Below, piece after piece: positions 35,230 to 43,724 of a stretch of DNA of 64,000 bases (positions are counted from its first letter, which is position 1; every line of letters begins with the position of its first letter). The stretch lies in NCBI GenBank assembly GCA_030653385.1, contig JAURZM010000007.1, forward strand, positions 62,001 through 126,000, read 5' to 3'. Source of the DNA: Rubrivivax sp. (GTDB taxonomy: Bacteria > Pseudomonadota > Gammaproteobacteria > Burkholderiales > Burkholderiaceae_C). The position numbers and the translations under genes are program-made. The notes under the pieces were generated by a model. The model was not told the origin of the DNA and did no database searches. It saw only the letters and a program-made list of their open reading frames with translations.

Positions 35230-36025
35230 CGGCGCCCCCGCGCGAGGCCTTGCGGTCGCCGCGCGTCTGCCACCACTGCCCCGCCAACCCCAGCACAAAG
35301 CGGGTGTTGTAGACCAGGTAACGCCCGGCCAGCCGGCGCGGTTCCTGTGCCAGCCTGAAGGCCCACTGCAAGCCGCTGCGCTTGATCCATTCGGGCGCGG
35401 CACGTGTGCGGCCGGCCAGCAGGTCGAAGAGGCTGCCGACACCGACCATCGGCACGCCGGCCAGCGGCGCGCTGGTGTGCATCCAGTGGTCCTGCGCCGG
35501 TGTGCCCATGCCCACCCACACGATGCTGGGCCGCGCCGCTTCGATCTGCGCCAGGATCTGCGCCTGCTGGTCCGCCGGCACCGGTCGCACCGGTGTTGCG
35601 CAGCCCCCGACCACCTCGATGCCGGGAAAACGCCTGCGCATCGCGGCGGCCACTTCATCCGTCTGGCCCACCCGCCCGCCGACCAGGAAGTGCCGCCAGT
35701 GTTGGAAACGCGCGCAGCAGGCCAGAAACAGGTCGTCGTTGTGCACACGCTCGGCGCGGCCGTGGCCCAGCGCGTGCAGCGCCCAGACCACGGCCATGCC
35801 GTCGGCGGTGACGATGTCGGCCTGCGCCATCACCTGGGCAAAGTCGGGCAGGTCGGTGGCCATCGTCGCGGAGTAGGCGTTGGCGCAGCTGACACAAGCG
35901 CCACCGCCACGGTCCACCAGCCGCGCCAGTTCGTCCTGCGCTTCGACGAAGGTGCACACGGTGACGGGTGTGCCCAGCACACGTGCCTGCGGCAGACCGG
36001 TGGGTGCACGCCGTGTGTCGTTCAC
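35222..36025 (-). CDS. WecG/TagA/CpsF-family glycosyltransferase
   Basis: 267 residues, GTG start with GGAGG just upstream and overlapping the previous stop (GTGA). Family motifs: CVSCANAYSATMA, DIVTADGMAVVWALHALG, RVHNDDLF and IVWVGMGTPAQDHWM. The family includes UDP-ManNAcA and UDP-ManNAc transferases and uronic acid transferases acting on polyprenyl-linked sugars at the membrane. The donor is unknown. The open frame continues upstream of the GTG but only as the shadow of the neighbouring GT2. Confidence 0.87.
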   Translation of the reverse strand: MNDTRRAPTGLPQARVLGTPVTVCTFVEAQDELARLVDRGGGACVSCANAYSATMATDLPDFAQVMAQADIVTADGMAVVWALHALGHGRAERVHNDDLFLACCARFQHWRHFLVGGRVGQTDEVAAAMRRRFPGIEVVGGCATPVRPVPADQQAQILAQIEAARPSIVWVGMGTPAQDHWMHTSAPLAGVPMVGVGSLFDLLAGRTRAAPEWIKRSGLQWAFRLAQEPRRLAGRYLVYNTRFVLGLAGQWWQTRGDRKASRGGADG

Positions 36026-37017
36026 ACGCCCTCCAGTTCGTGAGCCATCGGCAAAACCAACCCGGCCTGCTGCGCCCTCACCTGCCACTGCGGCTTGTGC
36101 CAGCGGCGCTGGCCGGCCCGCCAGGCGCGGGCCAGCGGGCGCGACAGCAGGTAGACCAGCGAACCGTGGTGCAGCAGGCGCTGCAGACCCGCGCCGCGTT
36201 GCCCTGCCGTGCACAGCTGCACATAGGCCCCCACGCTGTGGTGCACCTGTTGCCGCGTGTGCAGCAAGGCCGGCGGGATGTGCGCCTGCCACTGATCCAA
36301 CAGCGCCAACGCTTCGTCCTGGATGCGCCCCAGGCTGGCCGCCGTCATGCCGCCGGCATGCACGCGGTACAGGCACACGGGTTCCTGCACGGCACGTGCC
36401 GCGCCAACACGCGCCAGCGCCAGGAAGAGCCAATAGTCAGGCACCACCTGCACCCAAGCGGGCAGCTGGCCGGCACGCTGCACGGCGACACGCCGCAACA
36501 TCGCGCTGCTCATGCAGATGAAACACGACTGCGCCACCAGGGCCTGGAAGATGTCACCTTCGGGCAGGCTGCAGTGTTCATGCCGGTGGTCGAAGTCTTG
36601 CCGCCCGCCGTGTTCGAAGAACTTCACGGTGCGGCCATAGACCAGGTCCACGCCGTCTTGCGCCAGGTCCATCTGGCGCTGCAGCTTGTGCGGCAGCCAG
36701 ACATCGTCCTGGTCCAGAAAAGCCAGCCAGGTGCCACGTGCCAGGCCCATCGCCTGCACACGCGCCGCGCCCAGGTGGCTGGGCGAGGGTGAGGCATGGC
36801 TGCGGATGCGCGGGTCGGCACAAGCGGCCACCACCTGCTGCGAGCCGTCGATGGAGCCGTCGTCCCAGACCACCAGTTCCCAGTCGGCAAAGGTCTGCGC
36901 CAGCACACTGCGCAACGCCACGGCCAGCGTGCCGGCGCCATTGCGCACGTTCATGATCACGCTCACGGCAGGGGCCGCCGCTGCGCCGGGCACGGCTGTC
37001 GCGGCGGCGCTGTTCAA
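36022..37017 (-). CDS. Glycosyltransferase family 2
   Basis: 331 residues, TTG start overlapping the stop of the PD40 lipoprotein gene (TTGA). GT-A motifs: VSVIMNVRNGAGTLAVALRS, VVWDDGSIDGS and WLAFLDQDDVWLPHKL. The start region LNSAAATAVPG is low-complexity, so the true start might lie a few codons on. It belongs to the same coupled run as its neighbours. Confidence 0.83.
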   Translation of the reverse strand: MNSAAATAVPGAAAAPAVSVIMNVRNGAGTLAVALRSVLAQTFADWELVVWDDGSIDGSQQVVAACADPRIRSHASPSPSHLGAARVQAMGLARGTWLAFLDQDDVWLPHKLQRQMDLAQDGVDLVYGRTVKFFEHGGRQDFDHRHEHCSLPEGDIFQALVAQSCFICMSSAMLRRVAVQRAGQLPAWVQVVPDYWLFLALARVGAARAVQEPVCLYRVHAGGMTAASLGRIQDEALALLDQWQAHIPPALLHTRQQVHHSVGAYVQLCTAGQRGAGLQRLLHHGSLVYLLSRPLARAWRAGQRRWHKPQWQVRAQQAGLVLPMAHELEGV

Positions 37018-38114
37018 GGCGCGCCGGCCTTGCGGCGCACACGGGCGATGTCGGCATCGAAGGATTGCCGGCCATCTTCGAACACCACCACGAAGTACAA
37101 CCACTGCCCGTCAGCCGTGAGCGTGGGCTCGCCCACGCCCCAGGCACGTGAGCCGGACTTGCGCGTCGTCCACAGCAGCTTCTGCGGTTCGGCCCAGCTG
37201 CTGGCGCCAGTGCGCGCAGCGGCATAGATGGCAATCGTGCCGTCGCGTGCCGAGGTGAAATACAAACGACCGTCAGGCCCCACGTGCGGCTGCACTTCGG
37301 TCGAGCCCGGCAGGTTGATGGGCGGCGGCAGCATCACCGGTTCTTCGAAGCGGCCAGCCGATTCGCGTGTCACCCAGATGTGGCTCTTGCCCTTGGCCTG
37401 CGGCCGGTTGCCGGAATCGAAGAACAGTTCGCGGCCATGGTTGGAGACCACGAAATGCGGGTTGTCCTCGTGGAACTTGTCACGGCCCGGAATGGGCAGC
37501 AACTGGTCGTTGCGGTACAGGTCCATGTTGAGCTCGCGGCTCGGGTCATGCGACACGTACCAGTACGCACCTTCGCCGTCGATCATCACGCCCCACTCGT
37601 TGCGGCCATCGCGGCTGTGGGCGAAGCGCTGCGGCGCGGCGAAGCCAGCGCCCTCAGCGCGTGCCACCAGGGTGTCGCTGGTGTAGGCGGGGCTTACGCC
37701 GCGCATCGGCCCGTGGTGGTAGCGGTGCAGCTGTTTGGCGTCAGCGCCGAGCCCGCCCTGCGCCACCGGGCGGTGGAAACGGAACACGTCTTCGATGCGG
37801 AACATGTCGCCGGGAAAGTACTGGAAGTACAGCGACTGCCCGTCGGGCGAGATGTAGGCGCTGTCTTCCCAGCCCACGGTGTTGACCGATGTCACCAGCT
37901 CGGGCCTGCCCCACCCCGGCGCGACGCCGATCTCGGCGATGGCTGCGGCCTTGTAGGCCGCCACCTGCTCGGGCGCCTGCGCTTCGGGCAGCGCGGGCTG
38001 GCGGGCGCCATCACCGGCCTGTCGGCAGGCCCCCAGCAGCAGGGCCGGCAACAGCATCAAGAAGAACAGGACAAGACGCATCCGCACGGCGTTCAGGTGG
38101 TTGCAGCTAGGCAT
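37014..38114 (-). CDS. PD40/WD40-like beta-propeller lipoprotein in the polysaccharide operon
   Basis: 366 residues. A lipoprotein signal ends LLPALLLGAC, so it should be anchored on the periplasmic side. Repeats of the PD40 type are visible: EDSAYISPDGQSLYFQYFPG, VQPHVGPDGRLYFTSARDGT and GEPTLTADGQWLYFVVV, like TolB-type propellers. No catalytic motif is seen. It sits between two GT2 genes with overlaps on both sides and so is made with them. It may bind the polymer or help assembly at the envelope. ATG 38114 overlaps the previous stop; ATG 38081 gives a shorter signal peptide and is equally possible. Confidence 0.72.
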   Translation of the reverse strand: MPSCNHLNAVRMRLVLFFLMLLPALLLGACRQAGDGARQPALPEAQAPEQVAAYKAAAIAEIGVAPGWGRPELVTSVNTVGWEDSAYISPDGQSLYFQYFPGDMFRIEDVFRFHRPVAQGGLGADAKQLHRYHHGPMRGVSPAYTSDTLVARAEGAGFAAPQRFAHSRDGRNEWGVMIDGEGAYWYVSHDPSRELNMDLYRNDQLLPIPGRDKFHEDNPHFVVSNHGRELFFDSGNRPQAKGKSHIWVTRESAGRFEEPVMLPPPINLPGSTEVQPHVGPDGRLYFTSARDGTIAIYAAARTGASSWAEPQKLLWTTRKSGSRAWGVGEPTLTADGQWLYFVVVFEDGRQSFDADIARVRRKAGAP

Positions 38115-39075
38115 GTTTGGCGGCCTGTTGAAGCGTGTCGCGCAGGGCTTCACGCTTGCGGCTTTGGTACAGCTGATCATAGAGGGCCAGGGTCAGCCGC
38201 CGCAGCGCCGCGGGCTGTTGTGGCAGCGTGCGTGCGAGCCATCGCCACAGGCCCTCGGTGTGGCGGTTGATCACGGCACCCAAGACACGGTGGCGCAGCC
38301 GGCGTGGCCAGGGCAGCGCCGGTTCGAAGCCCAGGCTGGCCAGCACCGGGCGTGCCTGCGGTGCCAGCTGCGCCCAGGTGCACAAGGCGCGGGCCTCGCG
38401 TGCGGCGATGGCCAGGAATTCGTCTTCGGCCAGGAAGTGTTCGTGCCAGCCCAGCGCCTGCGAGCGGTAGACCACCCGCAGGCCGTGCGCCGACAGACGC
38501 CAGGCCAGTTCCAGGTCTTCGTGGTAACGCAGCCGCTCTTCGAACAAACCACCACGATCGAGCAGCGAGCGCTTCACCGACACATTGCAGGTGAAAAATG
38601 CGCGCCAGTCCAGCACCGCCCCATCCTGCAGGCCGACAAAGGCGCGGTCCAGGTGCAGCGGTGCCAGGCGTGACGGTGGCAGGCCCGGCGACACCGTCAT
38701 GCGGCCCAGCACCGCCACGCGCTCGTCGGGATGTAGCGCGTGTTCCTGCAGGTGTTCGGCCAGCATCTGCGGCTGCGCCAGCGTATCGTCGTTGATGAAC
38801 AGCAGCAGGCGGCCGCGGGCCACCGCGATGGCCCGGTTGCGAGCGCGGTTGGCGCCGGCGTTGGCCTGGTGCAGGTAGCGGATGGCAATGCTGCTCTGCG
38901 CCGCCAGCGTGGCGACCGCAGCTGCGGTGTCGTCCTGCGAACCGTCGTCGCTGACGACGATTTCGAAGCGGCTGCTGTCGCAGGTCTGACGGCACAGCGC
39001 CTGCACACACAGCACCAGCACCGCCGAGCGGTTGTAGGTGGGCACGATGACGCTGAGCTCGGGCACCAGGTTCAT
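38107..39075 (-). CDS. Glycosyltransferase family 2
   Basis: 322 residues. GT-A motifs: LSVIVPTYNRSAVLVLCVQA, VVSDDGSQDDT, LLLFINDDTLAQPQML, then CNVSVKRSLLDRGGLFEE and the ED motif YHEDLELAWRL. Its ATG overlaps the stop of the acyltransferase gene (ATGA). It is a complete, ordinary member of the pathway. Confidence 0.87.
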   Translation of the reverse strand: MNLVPELSVIVPTYNRSAVLVLCVQALCRQTCDSSRFEIVVSDDGSQDDTAAAVATLAAQSSIAIRYLHQANAGANRARNRAIAVARGRLLLFINDDTLAQPQMLAEHLQEHALHPDERVAVLGRMTVSPGLPPSRLAPLHLDRAFVGLQDGAVLDWRAFFTCNVSVKRSLLDRGGLFEERLRYHEDLELAWRLSAHGLRVVYRSQALGWHEHFLAEDEFLAIAAREARALCTWAQLAPQARPVLASLGFEPALPWPRRLRHRVLGAVINRHTEGLWRWLARTLPQQPAALRRLTLALYDQLYQSRKREALRDTLQQAAKHA

Positions 39076-39689
39076 GGCGGCTCCGCGGGCTGGACAGTCG
39101 GCACCACCAGCCGGCGCGCACGCCACTGGCGCGGCAGGGCCATGCGGCCGGGTGGCACCGGCGCGGCCACGCTGACACGCGGGCCGATGCGCACGTCGTC
39201 ACCCACCGTCACCGGGCCTTGCAACACCGAGTGCACACCCAGCGTGACCCGCGCACCGATTTGCGGGCCGCTGCTGGCCGGCGCTACCGGTGAAGGCGAC
39301 ACCGGGGTGCAGACGGCCATGGCATACAAGGTCAGCCCGGGGCCGGCGTGGCCGACAAAAAAGACCCCCGCCGGGTGCGGCAGCAGGCAGCCGCCGCCGA
39401 TGCAGCTGTCGGCCGACAGGTGCACCCGCTGCAGCAGCGCGTTCAGGCGCACCAGCACACTGGCCAGGCGGCGCCAGCCGCGCAGGTGCAGCGCGTGCGC
39501 GATGCGGTAACACAGCAGGCACAGCAGCTGTGGCGTGAGCAGAGCGCCCAGACGGCGCTTGAAGTTGTCGCCGAGAGCCTGGTTTTCGGGCGACTTGTTC
39601 AGGAAGCGTGTGATGTCGGCCTGCAGGTGTTGCCTCACGCCGCGCCAGCGGGCATGACCGCAATGGGGGCAGGCGGCATCGGTGCTCAT
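39072..39689 (-). CDS. Serine-acetyltransferase-like LbH acyltransferase with N-terminal CxxC
   Basis: 205 residues. A central helical part resembles CysE N-terminal helices. The hexapeptide repeats run from GGGCLLPHPAGVFFVGHAG to GPVTVGDDVRIGPRVSV. The N-terminus ACPHCGHARWRG has one CxxC, which is unusual for the family. It probably O-acetylates a sugar or another hydroxyl in the polymer rather than serine. It follows a paralogous acyltransferase gene with a 4-base overlap. Confidence 0.78.
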   Translation of the reverse strand: MSTDAACPHCGHARWRGVRQHLQADITRFLNKSPENQALGDNFKRRLGALLTPQLLCLLCYRIAHALHLRGWRRLASVLVRLNALLQRVHLSADSCIGGGCLLPHPAGVFFVGHAGPGLTLYAMAVCTPVSPSPVAPASSGPQIGARVTLGVHSVLQGPVTVGDDVRIGPRVSVAAPVPPGRMALPRQWRARRLVVPTVQPAEPP

Positions 39690-40273
39690 GGTGTGAGCGT
39701 GGGCGAAGGTGCGGCCATGACCCGGGCCACGATGCGCGGCGGCGGCGACTGCAGTTCCGTGTCGTCGGCCACGTCCTGCGCCACCGGCATGCCGGCACCG
39801 ATGCGCACGCGGTGGCCCACGCGCACGGGGCCCATGACGCCGCTGTGTGGCTCGATCCAAACATCGTCGCCCAGCAGCGGCAACCCCGGGCCCGCGCCCA
39901 CGTCTTCGCGCCGGCCCAGTTCGCTGCCCAGCCCCGAACACGCCATCACCGTGAGGTTGCGGCCCGCGCGGCCAGCGATCGACACGCCCATCGGGTGCTG
40001 GATCAACAGGCCCGGGCCCAGGTCGGCCGGCGCGCTGATGTCGGCGCCGGTGGCAAAGGTGTTCAGATGCCACCACAGGCGCGCCAGGCGCCGGTGCCCA
40101 CGCCGGTGGCAGTGGTGCGACAGGCGGTGCAGCAGCACGCAGATGAAAGCCGGCTGCAGGTAGACCGAACCGCCCTGCAGTGCCGGCTCGGCCACCTGGC
40201 GCAGGCGCTCGCGATCGGCACGCAGGCGCTCGCGGGTCTGCGCCCAGGTCCAGGGGGTCGGGTCCACCGTCAT
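39686..40273 (-). CDS. Serine-acetyltransferase-like LbH acyltransferase
   Basis: 195 residues. An N-terminal helical segment with basic stretches (HRLSHHCHRRGHRRLARLWW) precedes hexapeptide repeats ADLGPGLLIQHPMGVSIAGR and WIEPHSGVMGPVRVGHRVRI. It is a diverged tandem paralogue of the next gene; together they could be two acetylases with different positions or a hetero-oligomer. ATG at 40273 is chosen; a TTG two codons earlier would overlap the FkbM stop. Confidence 0.75.
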   Translation of the reverse strand: MTVDPTPWTWAQTRERLRADRERLRQVAEPALQGGSVYLQPAFICVLLHRLSHHCHRRGHRRLARLWWHLNTFATGADISAPADLGPGLLIQHPMGVSIAGRAGRNLTVMACSGLGSELGRREDVGAGPGLPLLGDDVWIEPHSGVMGPVRVGHRVRIGAGMPVAQDVADDTELQSPPPRIVARVMAAPSPTLTP

Positions 40274-40275
40274 GT

Positions 40276-41103
40276 TCAAGGGCCGGTGGAGATGCCCGGC
40301 GCAGCCAGGGCCTGCATCAGGTCGGGCCGGTCGTCGCGGCAGGCCAGGTAGTTGGGGCCGCGGAAGTCTTCATCGGCCAGTGAGTAGTCGCGCCACTCCA
40401 CGCCGTCGGGGTAGAGCTTGCCGACGCGGTAGCCGCGCTCGCGAAAGAAGTGGTGGAAGTCGGCCAGCAGGAAGTGGCTCAGGATGTTGACGCGGCCGTA
40501 CTCGAATTGCAGCAGGTCCACGGCGCGGTTTTGCAGCAGGCGGTCGAAGCCCCGCAGCACCTGGTCTTCCATGCCTTCGACATCGATCTTCAGCAGGTCG
40601 ATGTGCTGCACACCCAGCGCCATCAGGAAGTCGTCGCCACGCACCACGTCCGCTTGCAGGGCCTGCGCTTCGAAGGGGTGCGGGTAGGCCGTGGCGGTGG
40701 TCAGCGCCGGTGCCTGCGCGTAGTGCTGCAGCGTCAGCGTGCCGGGAGCGTCGGACAGGCCCAGGTTGTGGACCTGGATGCGCGGGTGGCCGGCGACACG
40801 CGCGCGCAGGGTTTCGAAGGTCGGGCGGGCGATCTCGAAAGCGTGCAGCTGCGCCTGTGGGCAGTGGCTGTGTGCCGCCAGCGACCAGTCGCCGACATTG
40901 GCGCCGCCGTCGACGATGAGCTGCGGCGCAAATGGCGCAAGGCGCTGCAGCACCAGCGCTTCGCCATTGCTGGCCAGTTCGTAGTCCAGGTTGGCCTGCC
41001 AGTCCAGCACATGCCGGCTCAGGCCGGCCAGACGCCGCACCAGCCAACTGCGGCGATGGCGCGCGACCCATCGACCCAAGGGTTGCAGCAAGGCGCGGTT
41101 CAT
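40276..41103 (-). CDS. FkbM-family methyltransferase
   Basis: 275 residues. The SAM-binding motif is LIVDGGANVGDWS (about 63-75), with FEIARPTFETL as motif II, and the FkbM signature LLKIDVEGMEDQVLRGF is complete. FkbM enzymes O-methylate sugars or macrolides. Here methylation of a hydroxyl in the repeat unit is most likely. It starts 42 bases after the GT4 gene. Confidence 0.87.
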   Translation of the reverse strand: MNRALLQPLGRWVARHRRSWLVRRLAGLSRHVLDWQANLDYELASNGEALVLQRLAPFAPQLIVDGGANVGDWSLAAHSHCPQAQLHAFEIARPTFETLRARVAGHPRIQVHNLGLSDAPGTLTLQHYAQAPALTTATAYPHPFEAQALQADVVRGDDFLMALGVQHIDLLKIDVEGMEDQVLRGFDRLLQNRAVDLLQFEYGRVNILSHFLLADFHHFFRERGYRVGKLYPDGVEWRDYSLADEDFRGPNYLACRDDRPDLMQALAAPGISTGP

Positions 41104-41145
41104 GCGGACGTGGCGCTATGGTTCATGTTCGGATGTGCAGCAACT

Positions 41146-42291
41146 TTAGCGCCCGGGCACCGAGCGGACGACCCGCCGGTACAGCTCGGCATAGGCCGGC
41201 CGCAGCATCGCCCAGTCAAAGCGCGACCGCACACGGCCCACGTCGGGCCGCGGCCGCGCCGACGGGTGCAGCGCAAGCCAGTGGCGCAGCGCCTGGGCCA
41301 GTGCACCGGGCTGCGCCATGTCCACCGTCTGCCCGTCTGCACCCACCAGCCAGCGGAAGTGCGCGCAGTTGTGCACCAGCACCGGCAGGCCGCAGCACAG
41401 GGCCTCGACGATGCCCAGGCCGAAAGACTCCTCCAGTGCGCCGTGCACCAGCACGTCGGCCATTTGGTAAAGCTGCTGCACCTGCTGCGGCGCGACATGG
41501 CTGATGCGGCAGCATTCGCCCAGTCGGCTGTGCGCCAGGGCCTCGACTTCGGCTTCTTCGGGGTGGCCGTCCAGCCACAGCAGCAGTTCGCCATGCGTCT
41601 TGTCGGACAACAGCCCCGCCACCTCTTCGATCAGGTGATCGACCCGTTTGTGATCCCGTTTCAGTGCGCTGACCACCAGCACCACCAGGCAGCCCGCCGC
41701 CACGCCATGCGCCTGCCGCAATGCATCGCGGGCCGCGGTGTCGACCGAAACAAAGCGATGGCTGTGCACACCGCAGGGGATGAGCGACATCAGCGCGGCC
41801 GGCACACCGTGGGCCAGCGCCTGGTCGCGCGCCGCCTGGCCAACATGGTGGATGTGGTCGGCCGCCGGGTAAAAAAACGGTGGCATCACGCTGCCTTCGG
41901 TGAACAGCAGCGGCGTCTTCAGCAGTCCACGCTGGCGCAGGCGGGCCAGCACCGCGGCCAACGGCGGGTCGATGCAGTGAATGACATCGAAGCGCCCGCT
42001 GCGCAGCGCCGGCAGCAGGCACAGCGCAAAGGCCAGGCAGTCGCGGTGGTAGGGCGTGCGGCCCCACCAGCGTCCGGGCAGCGCATGCACGAGCCGGGTC
42101 ACCCAGCGCAGCCCCACCGGCACCCGCTGGCTGACGCTGAGGGGCCCTGCGCTTTTGAACAGCGTGACGGCAGCTTCACCCTGCACGACGCCAAACAAAT
42201 CACCGAAGTAGCGCTCGAAGCCACGCTGCACCCGGCCCATGCCCACCGAGACCAGCGCCACACGCGGCGCCCCCGTGGCGGTGTGTGTCAT
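41146..42291 (-). CDS. Glycosyltransferase family 4, paralogue of the 47.7-48.8 kb gene
   Basis: 381 residues. Motifs: VALVSVGMGRVQRGFERYF near the start, DVIHCIDPPLAAVLA, DHKRVDHLIEE, ELLLWLDGHPEE and the E-x7-E motif ESFGLGIVEALCCGLPVLVH. It has the same length and the same motif order as the GT4 at 47684-48829, so the two are probably old duplicates within the operon. The ATG overlaps the flippase stop (ATGA). Confidence 0.85.
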   Translation of the reverse strand: MTHTATGAPRVALVSVGMGRVQRGFERYFGDLFGVVQGEAAVTLFKSAGPLSVSQRVPVGLRWVTRLVHALPGRWWGRTPYHRDCLAFALCLLPALRSGRFDVIHCIDPPLAAVLARLRQRGLLKTPLLFTEGSVMPPFFYPAADHIHHVGQAARDQALAHGVPAALMSLIPCGVHSHRFVSVDTAARDALRQAHGVAAGCLVVLVVSALKRDHKRVDHLIEEVAGLLSDKTHGELLLWLDGHPEEAEVEALAHSRLGECCRISHVAPQQVQQLYQMADVLVHGALEESFGLGIVEALCCGLPVLVHNCAHFRWLVGADGQTVDMAQPGALAQALRHWLALHPSARPRPDVGRVRSRFDWAMLRPAYAELYRRVVRSVPGR

Positions 42292-43724
42292 GGCTGCCGC
42301 GCGGCCAGCACCGCGGCAATGCGCGGGCGGCTGATGACACCGGCGGCAAACGACAGCGGCAGGTAGATCACCGCCGCCAGCAGCGCCGACACCGCACCGC
42401 CACCGTCGCCCAGACCATGCGCCGCACCGGCACTGACGAGCACCACGCCGGCAATCCGCAGCGGCATGCCCCACTCGCCGCGCCAGGGTGACTTCTTGCG
42501 CAGCAGCCGCACCGTGGGCACGGCGGCAAACAGCAGTTCGACCACCACCGCTGCGGCGGCCACACCCAGGCAGCCGTAGGGCCCGGCCAGCAGGCCCACG
42601 GCCGCGGCCTTCACCAGCAGCGCGCGGGTGATGAAGCCCAGCACCTGGCGTTGTGCGTCGATGATGTACAGCGCCGGCCCCAGCGTGGCCGCCACCGCTT
42701 TCACGAAGACCAGCAGCGCCAGCACCCGCATCACGTCGGCACCGCCTTGCAGTTCGGCGCCGAGCAGGCCCATCCAAAAACCAGCGCCGGCAAAGGCCAC
42801 CACCGTGGCACCGCCTGCAATGAACATCACCGCTTCCAGCGCCACCTGGCACAGGCGCGCAAACCGCTGCGGCTCGGCCGGCCAGGAACGCGCCAGCACC
42901 GGGTACAGCGTGCTGCCGATGGCCGCCAGCAGCAGCAACAAGGGCCAGACAAAACGTTGCGCCGCCGAGTACCACGCCAGGTCCAGCGGCTGCCCCAGCT
43001 TGGACAGGAAGAGCAGGTCCACCGCTTCGTACAGCGCCACCAGCAGGCCGATCAGGCCAATCGGCGCGGCGCTGCGGAACAGCTCGCGCAGCGGCTGGCG
43101 CCAGGGGCCACGCCAGACGAAACGGCAGCGTTCACGCGCCAGCGCGTGGCACAGCAGCAGGAACAGCGCACGCGATGCCAGGTGGCAGGCCATCAGCGCC
43201 GTCAGGCCGCCCCCCTGGTGCAGCACCCAGGCCGTCAACGGCACCAGCAGCGCCACCGACACCACCTCGGCCAGCATCTCCTGCTCCATCGTCAGCGTGG
43301 CCTTGAAGACCACGCGGTAGACGCTGACGCCGGCCATGAAAAGCAGGCTGCCTGCCGCCACCGCACCGGCCTGCAGCAGGTGCGGCGGGTACTGCAGCAG
43401 CCACAGCAGCAGCATCAGCACGGCGATGGCCAGCGGTGCCTGCAGCAGCTTGCCGATGGCCACCAGCCGCAGCCAGTGGCCCATGTCGGCGCCAGGTTTG
43501 CAGGCTTCACGCACGGCAATCTCGGTGGTGCCGAAGTCGTTCAGCCATTCGGCCACCGCCAGCACACCCAGCAGCAGCGCATATTCCGCAAAGGTGGTGG
43601 CACCGGCCATGCGCACGATGAGCGCGGCGATGGCCAGCCGCGCCACCCCCACCAGCACACGCCCAACGGTGAGCGCCGCGCTGTTGCGCAGCACCCGGTT
43701 CAGCAGCGAGCGCTCGGCCCTCAC
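42288..43724 (-). CDS. Wzx-like polysaccharide flippase
   Basis: 478 residues, GTG start overlapping the stop of the ligase/polymerase gene (GTGA). About 12 to 14 hydrophobic helices in the MATE/Wzx pattern, starting RNSAALTVGRVLVGVARLAI and with LFLSKLGQPLDLAWYSAAQR in the middle. It moves undecaprenyl-linked repeat units across the inner membrane. The frame stays open upstream of the GTG but only in the shadow of the neighbouring gene. Confidence 0.85.
   Translation of the reverse strand: MRAERSLLNRVLRNSAALTVGRVLVGVARLAIAALIVRMAGATTFAEYALLLGVLAVAEWLNDFGTTEIAVREACKPGADMGHWLRLVAIGKLLQAPLAIAVLMLLLWLLQYPPHLLQAGAVAAGSLLFMAGVSVYRVVFKATLTMEQEMLAEVVSVALLVPLTAWVLHQGGGLTALMACHLASRALFLLLCHALARERCRFVWRGPWRQPLRELFRSAAPIGLIGLLVALYEAVDLLFLSKLGQPLDLAWYSAAQRFVWPLLLLLAAIGSTLYPVLARSWPAEPQRFARLCQVALEAVMFIAGGATVVAFAGAGFWMGLLGAELQGGADVMRVLALLVFVKAVAATLGPALYIIDAQRQVLGFITRALLVKAAAVGLLAGPYGCLGVAAAAVVVELLFAAVPTVRLLRKKSPWRGEWGMPLRIAGVVLVSAGAAHGLGDGGGAVSALLAAVIYLPLSFAAGVISRPRIAAVLAARQP

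Noticed and set aside
36026-36433. N-terminal extension of the WecG-like frame
   Set aside because: The upstream part is the shadow of the neighbouring GT2 gene; the GTG at 36025 with GGAGG fits the family length.
40450-42366. 638-residue open frame on the plus strand
   Set aside because: It lies opposite the FkbM and GT4 genes, which have clear motifs. Its composition (many H, Q, R, V) is that of an antisense shadow in GC-rich DNA.
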